Source: CATOSD01 sp965226695
Lineage (GTDB): Bacteria > Chloroflexota > Dehalococcoidia > Lucifugimonadales > CATOSD01
DNA length: 64,000 bases
Assembly: GCA_965226695.1 (NCBI GenBank)
Contig: OZ245405.1
Span: 3,100,001 to 3,164,000, forward strand
Reading direction: 5' to 3'
The position numbers were made by a program, and so were the translations under genes. Under the pieces are notes generated by a model that did no database searches, was not told where the DNA came from, and was given only the letters and a program-made list of their open reading frames with translations. Positions 32,504-40,261 of the stretch are shown piece by piece (within the stretch, counting starts at the first letter, position 1; each line of letters begins with the position of its first letter).

Positions 32504-33118
32504 ATGGGGATACTGGCCAGGACGCCGTCGATACTCGCGCGGCGGCTCAAGCGGGACGGGCTGAAGACCACGCTGCTCTGGCTGTACGGCCGCGGCATAC
32601 CGGCGCTCACCGGCGCGCCGATGGTCAAGTACAGCCTCGTCGCACCTGGCGTGCTGGTGGGGCCGCAGCACCGGCAGGCCGGGTTGCGCCGGCTTGCCGC
32701 CATGGGCGTGCGCCACTGCGTCAACATGCGGACCGAGTTCGACGACGCCGAACACGGCCTGGCGCCGGAGCACTACTGCCACCTGCCCACGGTAGACGAC
32801 GAGGCGCCCACGCTCGAACAGCTTCGGCGCGGCGTCGAGTTCGTGGAGCGGGCAGTGTCCGCGGGCGAGAGCGTATACATACACTGCGGCGGCGGCATAG
32901 GGCGGGCGCCCACCATGGCCGCCGCATATTTCATCAGCCAGGGGTACACCCTGGACGGGGCGGTAGCGTTGATACGCGAAACGCGCCCGTTCATCCACAT
33001 CATGCCGCCCCAGCTAGACCAGCTGAGGCGATTCGAGGCGTCCCTACGGGGCGAGTCGGGCGGCGGCGCCCTTCAGTCTACAGCCAGGGAGAATGGACAT
33101 GTCGTTGAGCGAGCTTAG
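32504..33118 (+). CDS. Dual-specificity-type protein phosphatase
   Basis: 204 residues. The phosphatase P-loop YIHCGGGIGRAPTM contains the HC-x5-R signature (C128, R134), and an acidic pair at D98-D99 can supply the general acid. A basic N-terminal 30 residues with WLYGRGIPA may contact the membrane. The fold is that of small DUSP/PTP enzymes, which act on phosphoproteins or on phospholipids such as phosphatidylglycerophosphate (PTPMT1-like). The substrate is not evident. The C-terminus overlaps the next gene by 26 bp, and xseB is 61 bp upstream. Confidence 0.75.
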   Translation: MGILARTPSILARRLKRDGLKTTLLWLYGRGIPALTGAPMVKYSLVAPGVLVGPQHRQAGLRRLAAMGVRHCVNMRTEFDDAEHGLAPEHYCHLPTVDDEAPTLEQLRRGVEFVERAVSAGESVYIHCGGGIGRAPTMAAAYFISQGYTLDGAVALIRETRPFIHIMPPQLDQLRRFEASLRGESGGGALQSTARENGHVVERA

Positions 33119-34151
33119 CGGAATGGCGCAAACCGTGCTCGGGCCGGTATCGCCCGAAGCACTCGGTCCCACCATGACCCACGAGCATCTGCTCATCAAC
33201 TTCTTGTGCATGTTCACTCCGCCGGAGGAGGCGTCCGATCTGGGGCGCGTGTACGAGCCGATCACCATCGAGAATCTCGGGCGCGTTCGGCAGGACTACT
33301 ACAGCTACCGCGACAATCTGCTGCTGACGGACGAGGACACCGCCATCGCCGAGGCCGCGCTGTTCGCGAGGCACGGCGGCGGCACCATCGTCGACGCGAC
33401 GACGATAGGGATAGGGCGTGACCCTCTCGCGCTCGCCCGGATCTCCCGCGCGACCGGCGTGAACATCATCATGGGTGCAGGCTACTACGTGGACGCGGTT
33501 CACCCCGCGGACATGGACTTTCGCAGCGAGCTGGAGATAGCGCGGCGAATCGTGGAGGACATCAGGGAGGGCGTGGACTACACGGGAGTGCGCGCGGGAA
33601 TCATCGGCGAGATCGGATGCACCTGGCCGCTCACGCCCAACGAGCGCAAGGTGCTGCGTGCATCCGCGGCCGCACAGCTTGTGACGGGCGCGCCCATTCT
33701 GATACACCCGGGGCGGAGCGACCAGGCACCCTTCGAGATTCTGGACGTGCTCACGATGGCCGGCGCCAACTTGTCGCGCGTAATCATGGGCCACCTCGAC
33801 CGCACCATGTTCGACATCGATTCGCTGCTCGACCTGGCAGCCGCCGACTGCTACCTGGAGTGGGACCTGTTCGGTGTCGAGACCTCGTACTACCCTCTAT
33901 CGAACATCGACATGCCCAGCGACTCCTCGCGTCTGGACACGATAAAGCGGCTGATAGACGAGGGTTTCGGCCACAAGATAGTCATCGCCCATGACATCTG
34001 CACCAAGCACCGGCTGGCGAAGTACGGCGGCCACGGTTACGGCTACATCATGGAGCGGATCGTGCCGCGAATGCGCCGGAGGGGATTCAGGCGCGAGGAC
34101 ATTCGGGCCATACTTGTGGACAACCCGGCGAGCGTTTTGGCTTTCGCCTAG
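33093..34151 (+). CDS. Phosphotriesterase-family hydrolase, glutamate type
   Basis: 352 residues. H30 and H32 (MTHEHLL) start the metal site. E173 in IIGEIGCTWPL replaces the bridging Lys, as in E. coli PHP and related proteins. H in LIHPGR, H in MGHLDRT and D in AHDICTKH complete it. The protein closely resembles the homolog at 57384 (both contain WPLT-x-NERKVLRAS) and is more distant from the one at 21950. The start lies inside the phosphatase gene, indicating co-expression. The substrate is unknown, perhaps a lactone or phosphoester. Confidence 0.85.
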   Translation: MDMSLSELSGMAQTVLGPVSPEALGPTMTHEHLLINFLCMFTPPEEASDLGRVYEPITIENLGRVRQDYYSYRDNLLLTDEDTAIAEAALFARHGGGTIVDATTIGIGRDPLALARISRATGVNIIMGAGYYVDAVHPADMDFRSELEIARRIVEDIREGVDYTGVRAGIIGEIGCTWPLTPNERKVLRASAAAQLVTGAPILIHPGRSDQAPFEILDVLTMAGANLSRVIMGHLDRTMFDIDSLLDLAAADCYLEWDLFGVETSYYPLSNIDMPSDSSRLDTIKRLIDEGFGHKIVIAHDICTKHRLAKYGGHGYGYIMERIVPRMRRRGFRREDIRAILVDNPASVLAFA

Positions 34152-34293
34152 GGGGGGCGGCGTCCCATCTTCGTTTATCCCACGAAGGACACGAAATGGG
34201 GCTGAAGCACGAGACCCGGGCAGGCACGCCGTAGGGGCGGTTAGGAAAGGGGTTCTTGTGGACGAGGATGTTTGGGCTTGTTGTCGACCACCT
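34152..34293. other. Short spacer with dispersed-repeat fragments
   Basis: Contains CACGAAGGACACGAAA, a motif common as an intergenic repeat in many genomes, and a GTAGGGGCGGTT fragment of the palindrome family. No gene. Confidence 0.4.
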
Positions 34294-34497
34294 CTAGTTG
34301 CGAAATATGAGCGTGATGAGCAGCGCGATTTGCGCCGCGCCTATGCCCAGAATGGCGAGGAATAAACGGTCGATTCGGCTGTTCATAGAGGCCAGCATAT
34401 TGCGGATTTCACGCTGGCCCTCCCGCGGGTCAGCTATTGCCGCCGCGTGCTCCTCCACTCGACCTTCCACCGTACCGAGCCTGGCATCCATTGTCAT
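34294..34497 (-). CDS. Small membrane-anchored coiled-coil protein
   Basis: 67 residues. A charged helical N-terminal half (RLGTVEGRVEEHAAAI, then REGQREIRNMLASMNSRIDR) is followed by one membrane helix (LFLAILGIGAAQIALLITLI) and a two-residue tail. The layout resembles hemolysin-XhlA-like phage proteins and other small membrane adaptors, but similarity is only in architecture. AGGAAGG precedes the ATG. It stands alone on the minus strand. Confidence 0.6.
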   Translation of the reverse strand: MTMDARLGTVEGRVEEHAAAIADPREGQREIRNMLASMNSRIDRLFLAILGIGAAQIALLITLIFRN

Positions 34498-34605
34498 CGC
34501 TCACCTTCCTGCGTCTTAGGGTCGTAGTTTATCTTACTACAACTGAAAGCCGTTGGAGCGAATGGCATAAGGCCTGCCTCTACACAGGGTGGTGGGCTCA
34601 GCGGC

Positions 34606-34682
34606 CTCACCCCCATCCTAACCTTCCCCCTGCGAGGGGGAAGGGACAATTGGAGGGGTCGTTCGCGAACCGCCCCTACGTT
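34606..34682. repeat. Dispersed palindromes
   Basis: The unit around CTTCCCCCTGCGAGGGGGAA is nearly identical to the copy at 57325, extending over about 45 bp. A GTTCGCGAACCGCCCCTACG palindrome follows. Confidence 0.7.
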
Positions 34683-34711
34683 CGCCCGGCCTGAGGCGGA
34701 AATGGCCGGTC

Positions 34712-35107
34712 CTAGACCAGCACGCCGAAGCCGGACTTTGTGCAGATCTCGATGCGGTTGCCGTCGGGGTCTTCGATGAAGATGACGCGCTGGCCGTCGT
34801 TGCGGGTCGTGATGTCCGTTGTCTCCACGCCGCGGGAGCGCAGCGCGGCCTGTGCCGACTCGATGTCGTCCACCTCGAACGCGCCGTGGTGCGAGGGCGC
34901 GGAGGGAGCGTCGGGCGTCTCCACCAGGTGCACCATGGCCCCGCTCGGAAGCTGAAGCCATATGATGTGGTCGCGGTCCACCTGGCTGGGAATCCGCTTC
35001 ACTCCCAGCACGTCTTCCCAGAAGCGCAGCGCTCGGTCTTTGTCCGTCACGTTGTAGGTCAGGTGATTCACCCGCTTGAGCCTGATGGCGTCGTCACGTG
35101 TAGTCAT
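34712..35107 (-). CDS. VOC/glyoxalase superfamily protein
   Basis: 131 residues from the ATG after GAGGAG; the upstream in-frame extension runs through repeats. The beta-alpha-beta-beta-beta pairs are clear: LKRVNHLTYNVTDKDRALRF, then VHLVETPD, then HHGAFEVDDIESAQAALRS and VIFIEDPDGNRIEIC. Metal ligands are His in VNHLTY and Glu in NRIEI, with HLVE and HHGAFE in between. Members act as glyoxalases, dioxygenases or antibiotic-binding proteins. The substrate is unknown and it is not in an obvious operon. Confidence 0.82.
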   Translation of the reverse strand: MTTRDDAIRLKRVNHLTYNVTDKDRALRFWEDVLGVKRIPSQVDRDHIIWLQLPSGAMVHLVETPDAPSAPSHHGAFEVDDIESAQAALRSRGVETTDITTRNDGQRVIFIEDPDGNRIEICTKSGFGVLV

Positions 35108-35212
35108 TGGATACTCCTCGATTGCGCGGCCCGGTGCCGCTGGTGTCGGGCAAGCCGAATGTATCACGGGCGGCGCGTCCGGCACAAAGCGGGACGGCAG
35201 GGTATTTCGATT

Positions 35213-35272
35213 GTCATGCTGAGCCTGTCGAAGCATCTCAGACCCTTCGGCTACGCTCAGGGTGACAGAATG
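35213..35272. repeat. Dispersed TGTCATGCTGAGCCTGTCGA-type repeat
   Basis: A 60-bp imperfect palindrome: TGTCATGCTGAGCC at one end pairs with GGCTACGCTCAGGGTGACA at the other. The same kind of repeat is scattered in many environmental genomes. Related fragments lie at 577, 18450, 40890 and 41800. Confidence 0.75.
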
Positions 35273-35409
35273 GGACAGATGGGACACAGGGTGACAGGAT
35301 GGGACAACCGAAAGACCCTGCGCCGGCAGCGCCCGGTTTCACAAACCGGCAGTTTTGAGATAGAATTGGTGGCGGTCACACCAATGGCCACATCAGTTAG
35401 GAGGTAGCG

Positions 35410-35877
35410 ATGTCCGCGATCGAAGCTAAACTGGAACAGATGGGGATCGAGTTGCCAGACTCCCCTGCGCCAATGGCCAACTACGTCCCCGGCGTTCGCA
35501 CCGGCAACCTGCTGTACCTCGCGGGCCTCGGCCCGGCGGCCGGGCCGGACGGCACGTCGCCGACGGGCAAGGTGGGGCAGGACCTGAGCGTGGAGGAGGG
35601 CTACGAGGCCGCGCGCCTGACCGGCATCAACATCCTTGCGCGTCTCAAGGGCGAACTGGGCGACCTCGACCGCGTCAACCGTGTGGTCAAGCTGCTCTCC
35701 ATGGTGAACGCCACGACCGACTTCACCCAGCAGCCCGCCGTAGCCAACGGCTGCTCCGACCTGATGGTCGAGGTTTTCGGCGACAAGGGCAAGCACGCCC
35801 GGTCCGCCGTGGGCATGGGATCGCTGCCGAACAACATCCCCATCGAGATCGAGGCTATCATCGAGGTGGCGGACTAG
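35410..35877 (+). CDS. RidA/YjgF-family protein
   Basis: 155 residues. The chorismate-mutase-like fold is shown by GNLLYLAGLGPA, an EEGYEAARLTGINILARLK helix, VNRVVKLLSMVNATTDFTQQ, and a C-terminal GMGSLPNNIPIEIEAII. The canonical RidA Arg (R-x-A/C) is not at its usual place; the SAVGMGSLP segment replaces VARSAVGV. It therefore belongs to a YjgF side branch and may not deaminate imines. AGGAGGT precedes the ATG. It is monocistronic, about 100 bp before speD. Confidence 0.82.
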   Translation: MSAIEAKLEQMGIELPDSPAPMANYVPGVRTGNLLYLAGLGPAAGPDGTSPTGKVGQDLSVEEGYEAARLTGINILARLKGELGDLDRVNRVVKLLSMVNATTDFTQQPAVANGCSDLMVEVFGDKGKHARSAVGMGSLPNNIPIEIEAIIEVAD

Positions 35878-35916
35878 TTGCGCGTTCCGCGTTTCGCATC
35901 TTGCCCTTCGTTCATG

Positions 35917-35922
35917 TATAAT
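35917..35922 (+). promoter_or_regulatory. Predicted -10 element upstream of speD
   Basis: A perfect TATAAT preceded by ATG, 53 bp before the speD start. A matching -35 is weak. Confidence 0.4.
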
Positions 35923-35975
35923 TTCAGTCTTAGCGCACCAGCCAAACAATCCTGGAACGAACGGAGGGTAGGTGA

Positions 35976-36359
35976 TTGAATGCGTTAGGCACGCATCTGT
36001 TGCTCGACCTGGAGGACTGCAGCCCGGAACTGCTCGACGACGTCGAACACGTAAGGCAGGCCCTGATAAGCGCGGCGAGCGAGGCCGGAGCGACCATCGT
36101 CGGCGAGACCTTTCACAAGTTTCAGCCCGTGGGCGTAACGGGCATACTGGCCATTGCGGAGTCGCACATGGGCGTACACACGTGGCCCGAATACGGCTTC
36201 GCGGCGGTTGACATCTTCACCTGCGGGGAGGACTTCAGCCCCCATAAGGCCGCCGCGCTGCTGATAGACAGGTTCGAGTGCGCCAATCCCACCCTGAAAG
36301 AAGTCAAACGGGGCTTCATCCAGCGGCGAGTCGAGTCGCCTGTCGAAGTGCCCCGATGA
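35976..36359 (+). CDS. speD: S-adenosylmethionine decarboxylase proenzyme
   Basis: 127 residues from a TTG, chosen because GGAGGG lies upstream and the product then begins MNALGTHLLLDL as in homologs. AIAESHMGVHTWPEYGFAAV holds the self-cleavage site E62-S63, where S63 becomes the pyruvoyl group, with H68. C83 in FTCG is the catalytic acid. These positions are the same as in the Thermotoga enzyme. It makes decarboxylated AdoMet for polyamine synthesis. Its TGA overlaps the ATG of speE (ATGA), so the two are coupled. Confidence 0.93.
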   Translation: MNALGTHLLLDLEDCSPELLDDVEHVRQALISAASEAGATIVGETFHKFQPVGVTGILAIAESHMGVHTWPEYGFAAVDIFTCGEDFSPHKAAALLIDRFECANPTLKEVKRGFIQRRVESPVEVPR

Positions 36360-37285
36360 GCGTCGAGGAGCGCCTCAGAGAAGGCGCGTGGCACTACGAG
36401 ACCATCACGCCCGACCTGGTGCAGGCCGAGCGTGTGGTCGGCATGCTGTACGAGGGCCGGACGGCATACCAGCACGTCGCGGTTCAGGACACGGCTTGTT
36501 TCGGCCGCAGCCTCGTTCTGGACGACAAGACACAGTCCACGGCGGCGGACGAGTTCATCTACCACGAGGCGCTGACGCATCCGGCCATGCTGGCGCACCC
36601 CAACCCGCGCGACGTGTTCATCGCCGGCGGCGGCGAGGGCGCGACGGCCCGAGAGACGCTGGCGCACAACACGGTCCGGAGCGCGGTGATGGTGGACCTC
36701 GACCGCGAGGTGGTCGAGTTGTGCCGGCAACACCTGCCCGACTTCCATCGAGGGGCCTTCGACGACCCGCGGCTCGAGCTCATCCATGCCGACGCCTACG
36801 CCTACCTGGAGCAGACGGACCGCAGCTTCGACGTGGCCATCATCGACGTGCCCGATCCGCTGGAAGAGGGCCCTGCCCTGATGCTCTTCACCGTAGAGTT
36901 CTACCGGCTGCTGCGAAGTCGCCTCAATCCGGGCGGCATCATGGTGGCGCAGTCCGGGCCGACCGGGCCGGCCTTCTACGAGCAGTGCTTCTCAGCGGTG
37001 GCCAACACCATCGGCGACGTTTTCCCGCAGTTCCACGCCTGCGAGGCATTCGTGCCATCGTTCGGCTCAACTTGGGGCTTCGCGCTCGGCTCGCTTGGGC
37101 CGGACCCGACGGCGATGGGAGCGGACGAGGTGGACGCGCTTATCGAGCGGAGAGTCGACAGCGAGCTTCGCTACTACGACGGCATAACGCATAGGGGCAT
37201 GTTCTCGTTGCCCAAGTACATGCGGGCCGCCCTGGCTGCCGAGACGCGGACGATAACGCGCGACAACCCCATCTTCGTCGACTAG
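36356..37285 (+). CDS. speE: Spermidine synthase (polyamine aminopropyltransferase)
   Basis: 309 residues. The N-terminal beta domain has YEGRTAYQHVAVQDT and LVLDDKTQSTAADEFIYHEA. The Rossmann-like domain has VFIAGGGEGATARETL for binding decarboxylated AdoMet, and IIDVPDPLEEGPALML, with the catalytic Asp, in place of the usual DLTDP. It transfers aminopropyl groups to putrescine or a related amine. The gap before pcrA is only 9 bp. The exact product, spermidine or thermospermine, cannot be told from sequence. Confidence 0.9.
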   Translation: MSVEERLREGAWHYETITPDLVQAERVVGMLYEGRTAYQHVAVQDTACFGRSLVLDDKTQSTAADEFIYHEALTHPAMLAHPNPRDVFIAGGGEGATARETLAHNTVRSAVMVDLDREVVELCRQHLPDFHRGAFDDPRLELIHADAYAYLEQTDRSFDVAIIDVPDPLEEGPALMLFTVEFYRLLRSRLNPGGIMVAQSGPTGPAFYEQCFSAVANTIGDVFPQFHACEAFVPSFGSTWGFALGSLGPDPTAMGADEVDALIERRVDSELRYYDGITHRGMFSLPKYMRAALAAETRTITRDNPIFVD

Positions 37286-37294
37286 GGGCCGGCC

Positions 37295-39598
37295 ATGCCT
37301 TCCGACGCTTGTGCCGGGCTGAACGAACGCCAGTGCGAGGCCGTGGAGGCCATTGGCGGGCCGCTGCTCATCGTGGCCGGACCGGGAAGTGGCAAGACCC
37401 GCGTCATCACGCATCGCATCGCCTACCTCATCCGCGAAGCGGGCGTATCTCCTTACCGCATAGCCGCCCTGACCTTCACGAACAAGGCCGCTCGCGAGAT
37501 GCAGTCGCGGCTGTTCGGCGCTAGCGGCGAGGACGCCGCCGTTCCCCTGGTCGACCCGCACCTGCGAAACTCCGGCCTTACCGTGGGCACCTTTCACTCG
37601 TTCTGCGCGCGACTGCTGAGAACAGACGGCGAGGTGATGGGGCTGGACCGCAACTTCGCCATTTACGACGCCGCCGACCAGACCGCCGCCATCAAGCGCG
37701 CCATGTCCGAGGTGGATGTGAACCCAAAGGCGTTTTCGCCGGGAGCGGTGCTCTCCATAATTTCCAAGGCCAAGAGCGAGCTGGTCGGCGTGGAGGGCTT
37801 CGGGCTGAACAAGGAGAACTACCTGGACGAGGTCGCCCACCGGGTCTACGAGCAGTACGAGCACATGCTCGCGCAGAGCTCGGCGCTCGACTTCGACGAC
37901 CTTCTGTTCAAGACCCACACCCTGCTGGCTCAGTTCCCCAGGGTTGCCGAGAAGTACCAGGACCGCTACGTCCACTTCATGATCGACGAGTTCCAGGATA
38001 CGAATGTCGCCCAGTACGCCATCGCCCGCAAGATCGCGGAGGGGTCCAACAACCTTGCCGTGGTGGGCGACCCCGACCAGTCGATATACTCGTGGCGCAA
38101 CGCCAAAGTGGGCAACATCCTCAGCTTCGAGCGCGACTTTCCAACGGCGAAACGCATCACGCTCGAAGAGAGCTACCGCTCCACGCGCACCATATTGGAC
38201 GTGGCGCAAAACGTGATAGCCGCCAATTCGCAGCGCGTGGAAAAGGGCCTGTGGACAAACAACGCGCTGGGCGTGCCGATTGTCGTGCGCGAGGAGTACA
38301 AGGAGGAGGACGAGGCCCAGTACGTGATTCGCGAGGTGCACAGGCTTACGAGGGCCGAGGGTTTCGCGCTGGGCGACGTCGCGGTAATGTACCGGGTCAA
38401 CGCACAGTCCCGGGCACTGGAGGAGGCCTGCCTGCGTTTCGGCGTGGCGTACCAGGTTGTGGGGGGGCAGAAGTTCTACCAGCGCCAGGAGATCAAGGAC
38501 CTGGCACATTACCTGAGGCTGGTATCGAACCCACACGACGACGTGGCGCTGGAGCGAGTCATCAACGTGCCGGCCAGGGGCATCGGACGGCGGACGCTCG
38601 ACCACCTCACTCGCGCCGCCCGCGACCGCGGAACGTCCATGTACGCGGCCATCGAGAGCACGAGCGATTCCGGCGCCGGCCCCTTCCCGCCTCGCTCGGC
38701 GCAGGCGCTGACCAGGTTCCGCGACCTGATTGGCGGGCTGACCGAGGAGAGCAAGACGCTCGACATCGTGGAGCTCATCGACCTGGTTATGGAGCGCACG
38801 GGCTACCGCCAACACCTGGAGTCGACGGAGAGGGGCGAGGAACGCCTGGATAACGTACAAGAGTTTCGCGGCTCGGCGAGGGAGTACACGCATCTCGGAG
38901 TCGAGGAAGCCCTGACCGCGTTCCTGGAGGGCGTGAGCCTGGTAAGCGACATCGACAGCTTCGAGGAGCAGCCCGACGCCTTAACCCTGATAACGCTTCA
39001 CCAGAGCAAGGGACTGGAGTTCCCGGTGGTGTTCATAGTCGGCATGGAGGAGGGCCTAATGCCCCACTCCCGTTCCATGGGCACGCCCGACGAAATCGAG
39101 GAGGAGCGGCGGCTGTGCTACGTGGGGGTCACCCGCGCGCAGAAGCGGCTGTACCTGCTGCGGGCGTTCCGCAGGGGCTTCTGGGGCGGCTCGGGGCCGA
39201 GCGATCCTTCGCGCTTTCTCGAAGACATCCCGCGAGACCTGATCGAGGGAGCGACGCCTAAGGAAGCGCCCCAGAAACCCGCCGCGCAAGCCGCCGCTCC
39301 GTCCACGAGACTGGAGAGACCCGCGAGGCGGCGCCCGGCGTCCAACGGCGGCGGCGAGGCGAAGCCGGCGGTGGCGCGGGCACGGCGGAGGGTGCGAGAC
39401 CGGCGCGAGGCGGAGCCCGCGGCGCCGACGGCAGCCTACACAGCCGGCGACAAGGTGCGGCACCCCACATTTGGCGACGGCATCGTGATGAGCTGCACTC
39501 CCTCCGGCGGCGACTTCCAGCTCACGGTGGCGTTCAAGGAAGGACATGGCGTCAAGCGGTTGCTGCTGGGGTTCGCGCCGCTGGAGCGGGTGGAGTAG
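37295..39598 (+). CDS. pcrA: UvrD/PcrA-type superfamily 1 helicase
   Basis: 767 residues. All SF1A motifs are visible: Walker A GPGSGKTRVITHR (motif I), LTFTNKAAREM (Ia), GTFHSFCARLLR, FMIDEFQDTN (II), VGDPDQSIYSWRNA (III), LEESYRST (IV), LITLHQSKGLEFPVVF (V) and RRLCYVGVTRAQ (VI). After a Pro/Ala/Arg-rich linker (about 660-710) a C-terminal domain (GDKVRHPTFGDGIVM) matches the PcrA RNA-polymerase-binding Tudor domain. It unwinds DNA 3'-5' in nucleotide excision repair and clears collided polymerases. Confidence 0.93.
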   Translation: MPSDACAGLNERQCEAVEAIGGPLLIVAGPGSGKTRVITHRIAYLIREAGVSPYRIAALTFTNKAAREMQSRLFGASGEDAAVPLVDPHLRNSGLTVGTFHSFCARLLRTDGEVMGLDRNFAIYDAADQTAAIKRAMSEVDVNPKAFSPGAVLSIISKAKSELVGVEGFGLNKENYLDEVAHRVYEQYEHMLAQSSALDFDDLLFKTHTLLAQFPRVAEKYQDRYVHFMIDEFQDTNVAQYAIARKIAEGSNNLAVVGDPDQSIYSWRNAKVGNILSFERDFPTAKRITLEESYRSTRTILDVAQNVIAANSQRVEKGLWTNNALGVPIVVREEYKEEDEAQYVIREVHRLTRAEGFALGDVAVMYRVNAQSRALEEACLRFGVAYQVVGGQKFYQRQEIKDLAHYLRLVSNPHDDVALERVINVPARGIGRRTLDHLTRAARDRGTSMYAAIESTSDSGAGPFPPRSAQALTRFRDLIGGLTEESKTLDIVELIDLVMERTGYRQHLESTERGEERLDNVQEFRGSAREYTHLGVEEALTAFLEGVSLVSDIDSFEEQPDALTLITLHQSKGLEFPVVFIVGMEEGLMPHSRSMGTPDEIEEERRLCYVGVTRAQKRLYLLRAFRRGFWGGSGPSDPSRFLEDIPRDLIEGATPKEAPQKPAAQAAAPSTRLERPARRRPASNGGGEAKPAVARARRRVRDRREAEPAAPTAAYTAGDKVRHPTFGDGIVMSCTPSGGDFQLTVAFKEGHGVKRLLLGFAPLERVE

Positions 39599-39643
39599 GA
39601 ATTGCGGTGCACTTATGGGGCAACCTGAAGGCACTCGATACGA

Positions 39644-39672
39644 TTGACAAGGTAAACTTCACTAATTACAAT
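39644..39672 (+). promoter_or_regulatory. Near-consensus sigma-70 promoter of small RNA
   Basis: TTGACA, a spacer of exactly 17 bp, and TACAAT. This is the best promoter match in the window. It lies 46 bp after pcrA and directly upstream of a short structured transcript. Confidence 0.75.
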
Positions 39673-39678
39673 TAGGGG

Positions 39679-39744
39679 TGCGTCTAGGAGGAGTCGCCAA
39701 GCGTCTCTTATCGGGGCATTGCCCGGATCCTAGTCGCTTTTTTT
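39679..39744 (+). ncRNA. Predicted 66-nt three-way-junction small RNA
   Basis: The ends pair as GCGTCTAGGA (39680-39689) with TCCTAGTCGC (39728-39737): nine Watson-Crick pairs with one T-T mismatch. Inside are two hairpins: GAGTCGC-CAA-GCGTCTC (39691-39707, again one T-T mismatch) and GGGC-ATT-GCCC (39714-39724). Seven T follow directly, so the closing helix is also the terminator. With the consensus promoter 7 bp upstream, this is a complete self-contained transcription unit. It does not match any RNA family I recognise. Confidence 0.6.
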
Positions 39745-39940
39745 GTGAGTTCCCTTTTTGCCAAATGGGCGTGTCTACGCTAGGTCATCCCCATTGTGCG
39801 CAGCTCCGACGTGGACAGAACGCAGTTAACTCCGGACGTTTTACCTGCTGGACTAGCACGAGTTCCGCCATCGCGGAGTAGCGCAAGAATCCTTCGCGTG
39901 TTTCTGGTGAACGTCGGCGAACAGTGTGGAATCGTCGAAC
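39745..39940. other. Spacer, no gene seen
   Basis: No convincing frame or repeat between the small RNA and the next gene. Confidence 0.4.
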
Positions 39941-40165
39941 CTACTCGTCATCCTCGTCGTAGTCGAAATCGACGTCGTCTGCCACGAGCACGACCGCTTC
40001 GAGGGCCTTGGCGAGGGCTGACAACTGATCCGGCGTGACGTCCGTTACGAGGGCGCGTCGAGCAGCATCGGTGTAGCCAACGCCCAGCCGGAGACCTTTC
40101 GTTGTCGCTTCAACCTCGACAAAGGCGTCGTTCTCGCCCAGCCCGTCTATCCTGAATCGCATCAT
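39941..40165 (-). CDS. Hypothetical 74-residue protein
   Basis: Starts MMRFRIDGLGENDAFVEVEA and ends in a strongly acidic tail (DDVDFDYDEDDE). A central Thr/Ala helix (TPDQLSALAKALEAVVLV) follows a short beta part. GGAG lies 9 bp upstream of the ATG. No family was recognised. The acidic tail suggests binding to a basic partner. Confidence 0.5.
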   Translation of the reverse strand: MMRFRIDGLGENDAFVEVEATTKGLRLGVGYTDAARRALVTDVTPDQLSALAKALEAVVLVADDVDFDYDEDDE

Positions 40166-40261
40166 TTGTCGTGCTCCGATCTGTATTGTCCATCTGGATA
40201 CTCAATCAGTGGTTGAATGTACAATCACGCAATAGCTATTGTCAAGGGTGAGGCGCACTAT

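Noticed and set aside
39678..39881. GTG-initiated frame over the 39.7-kb RNA
   Set aside because: Its start would be at the first base of the transcript, and it runs through a seven-T terminator; codon content is unlike genes here.
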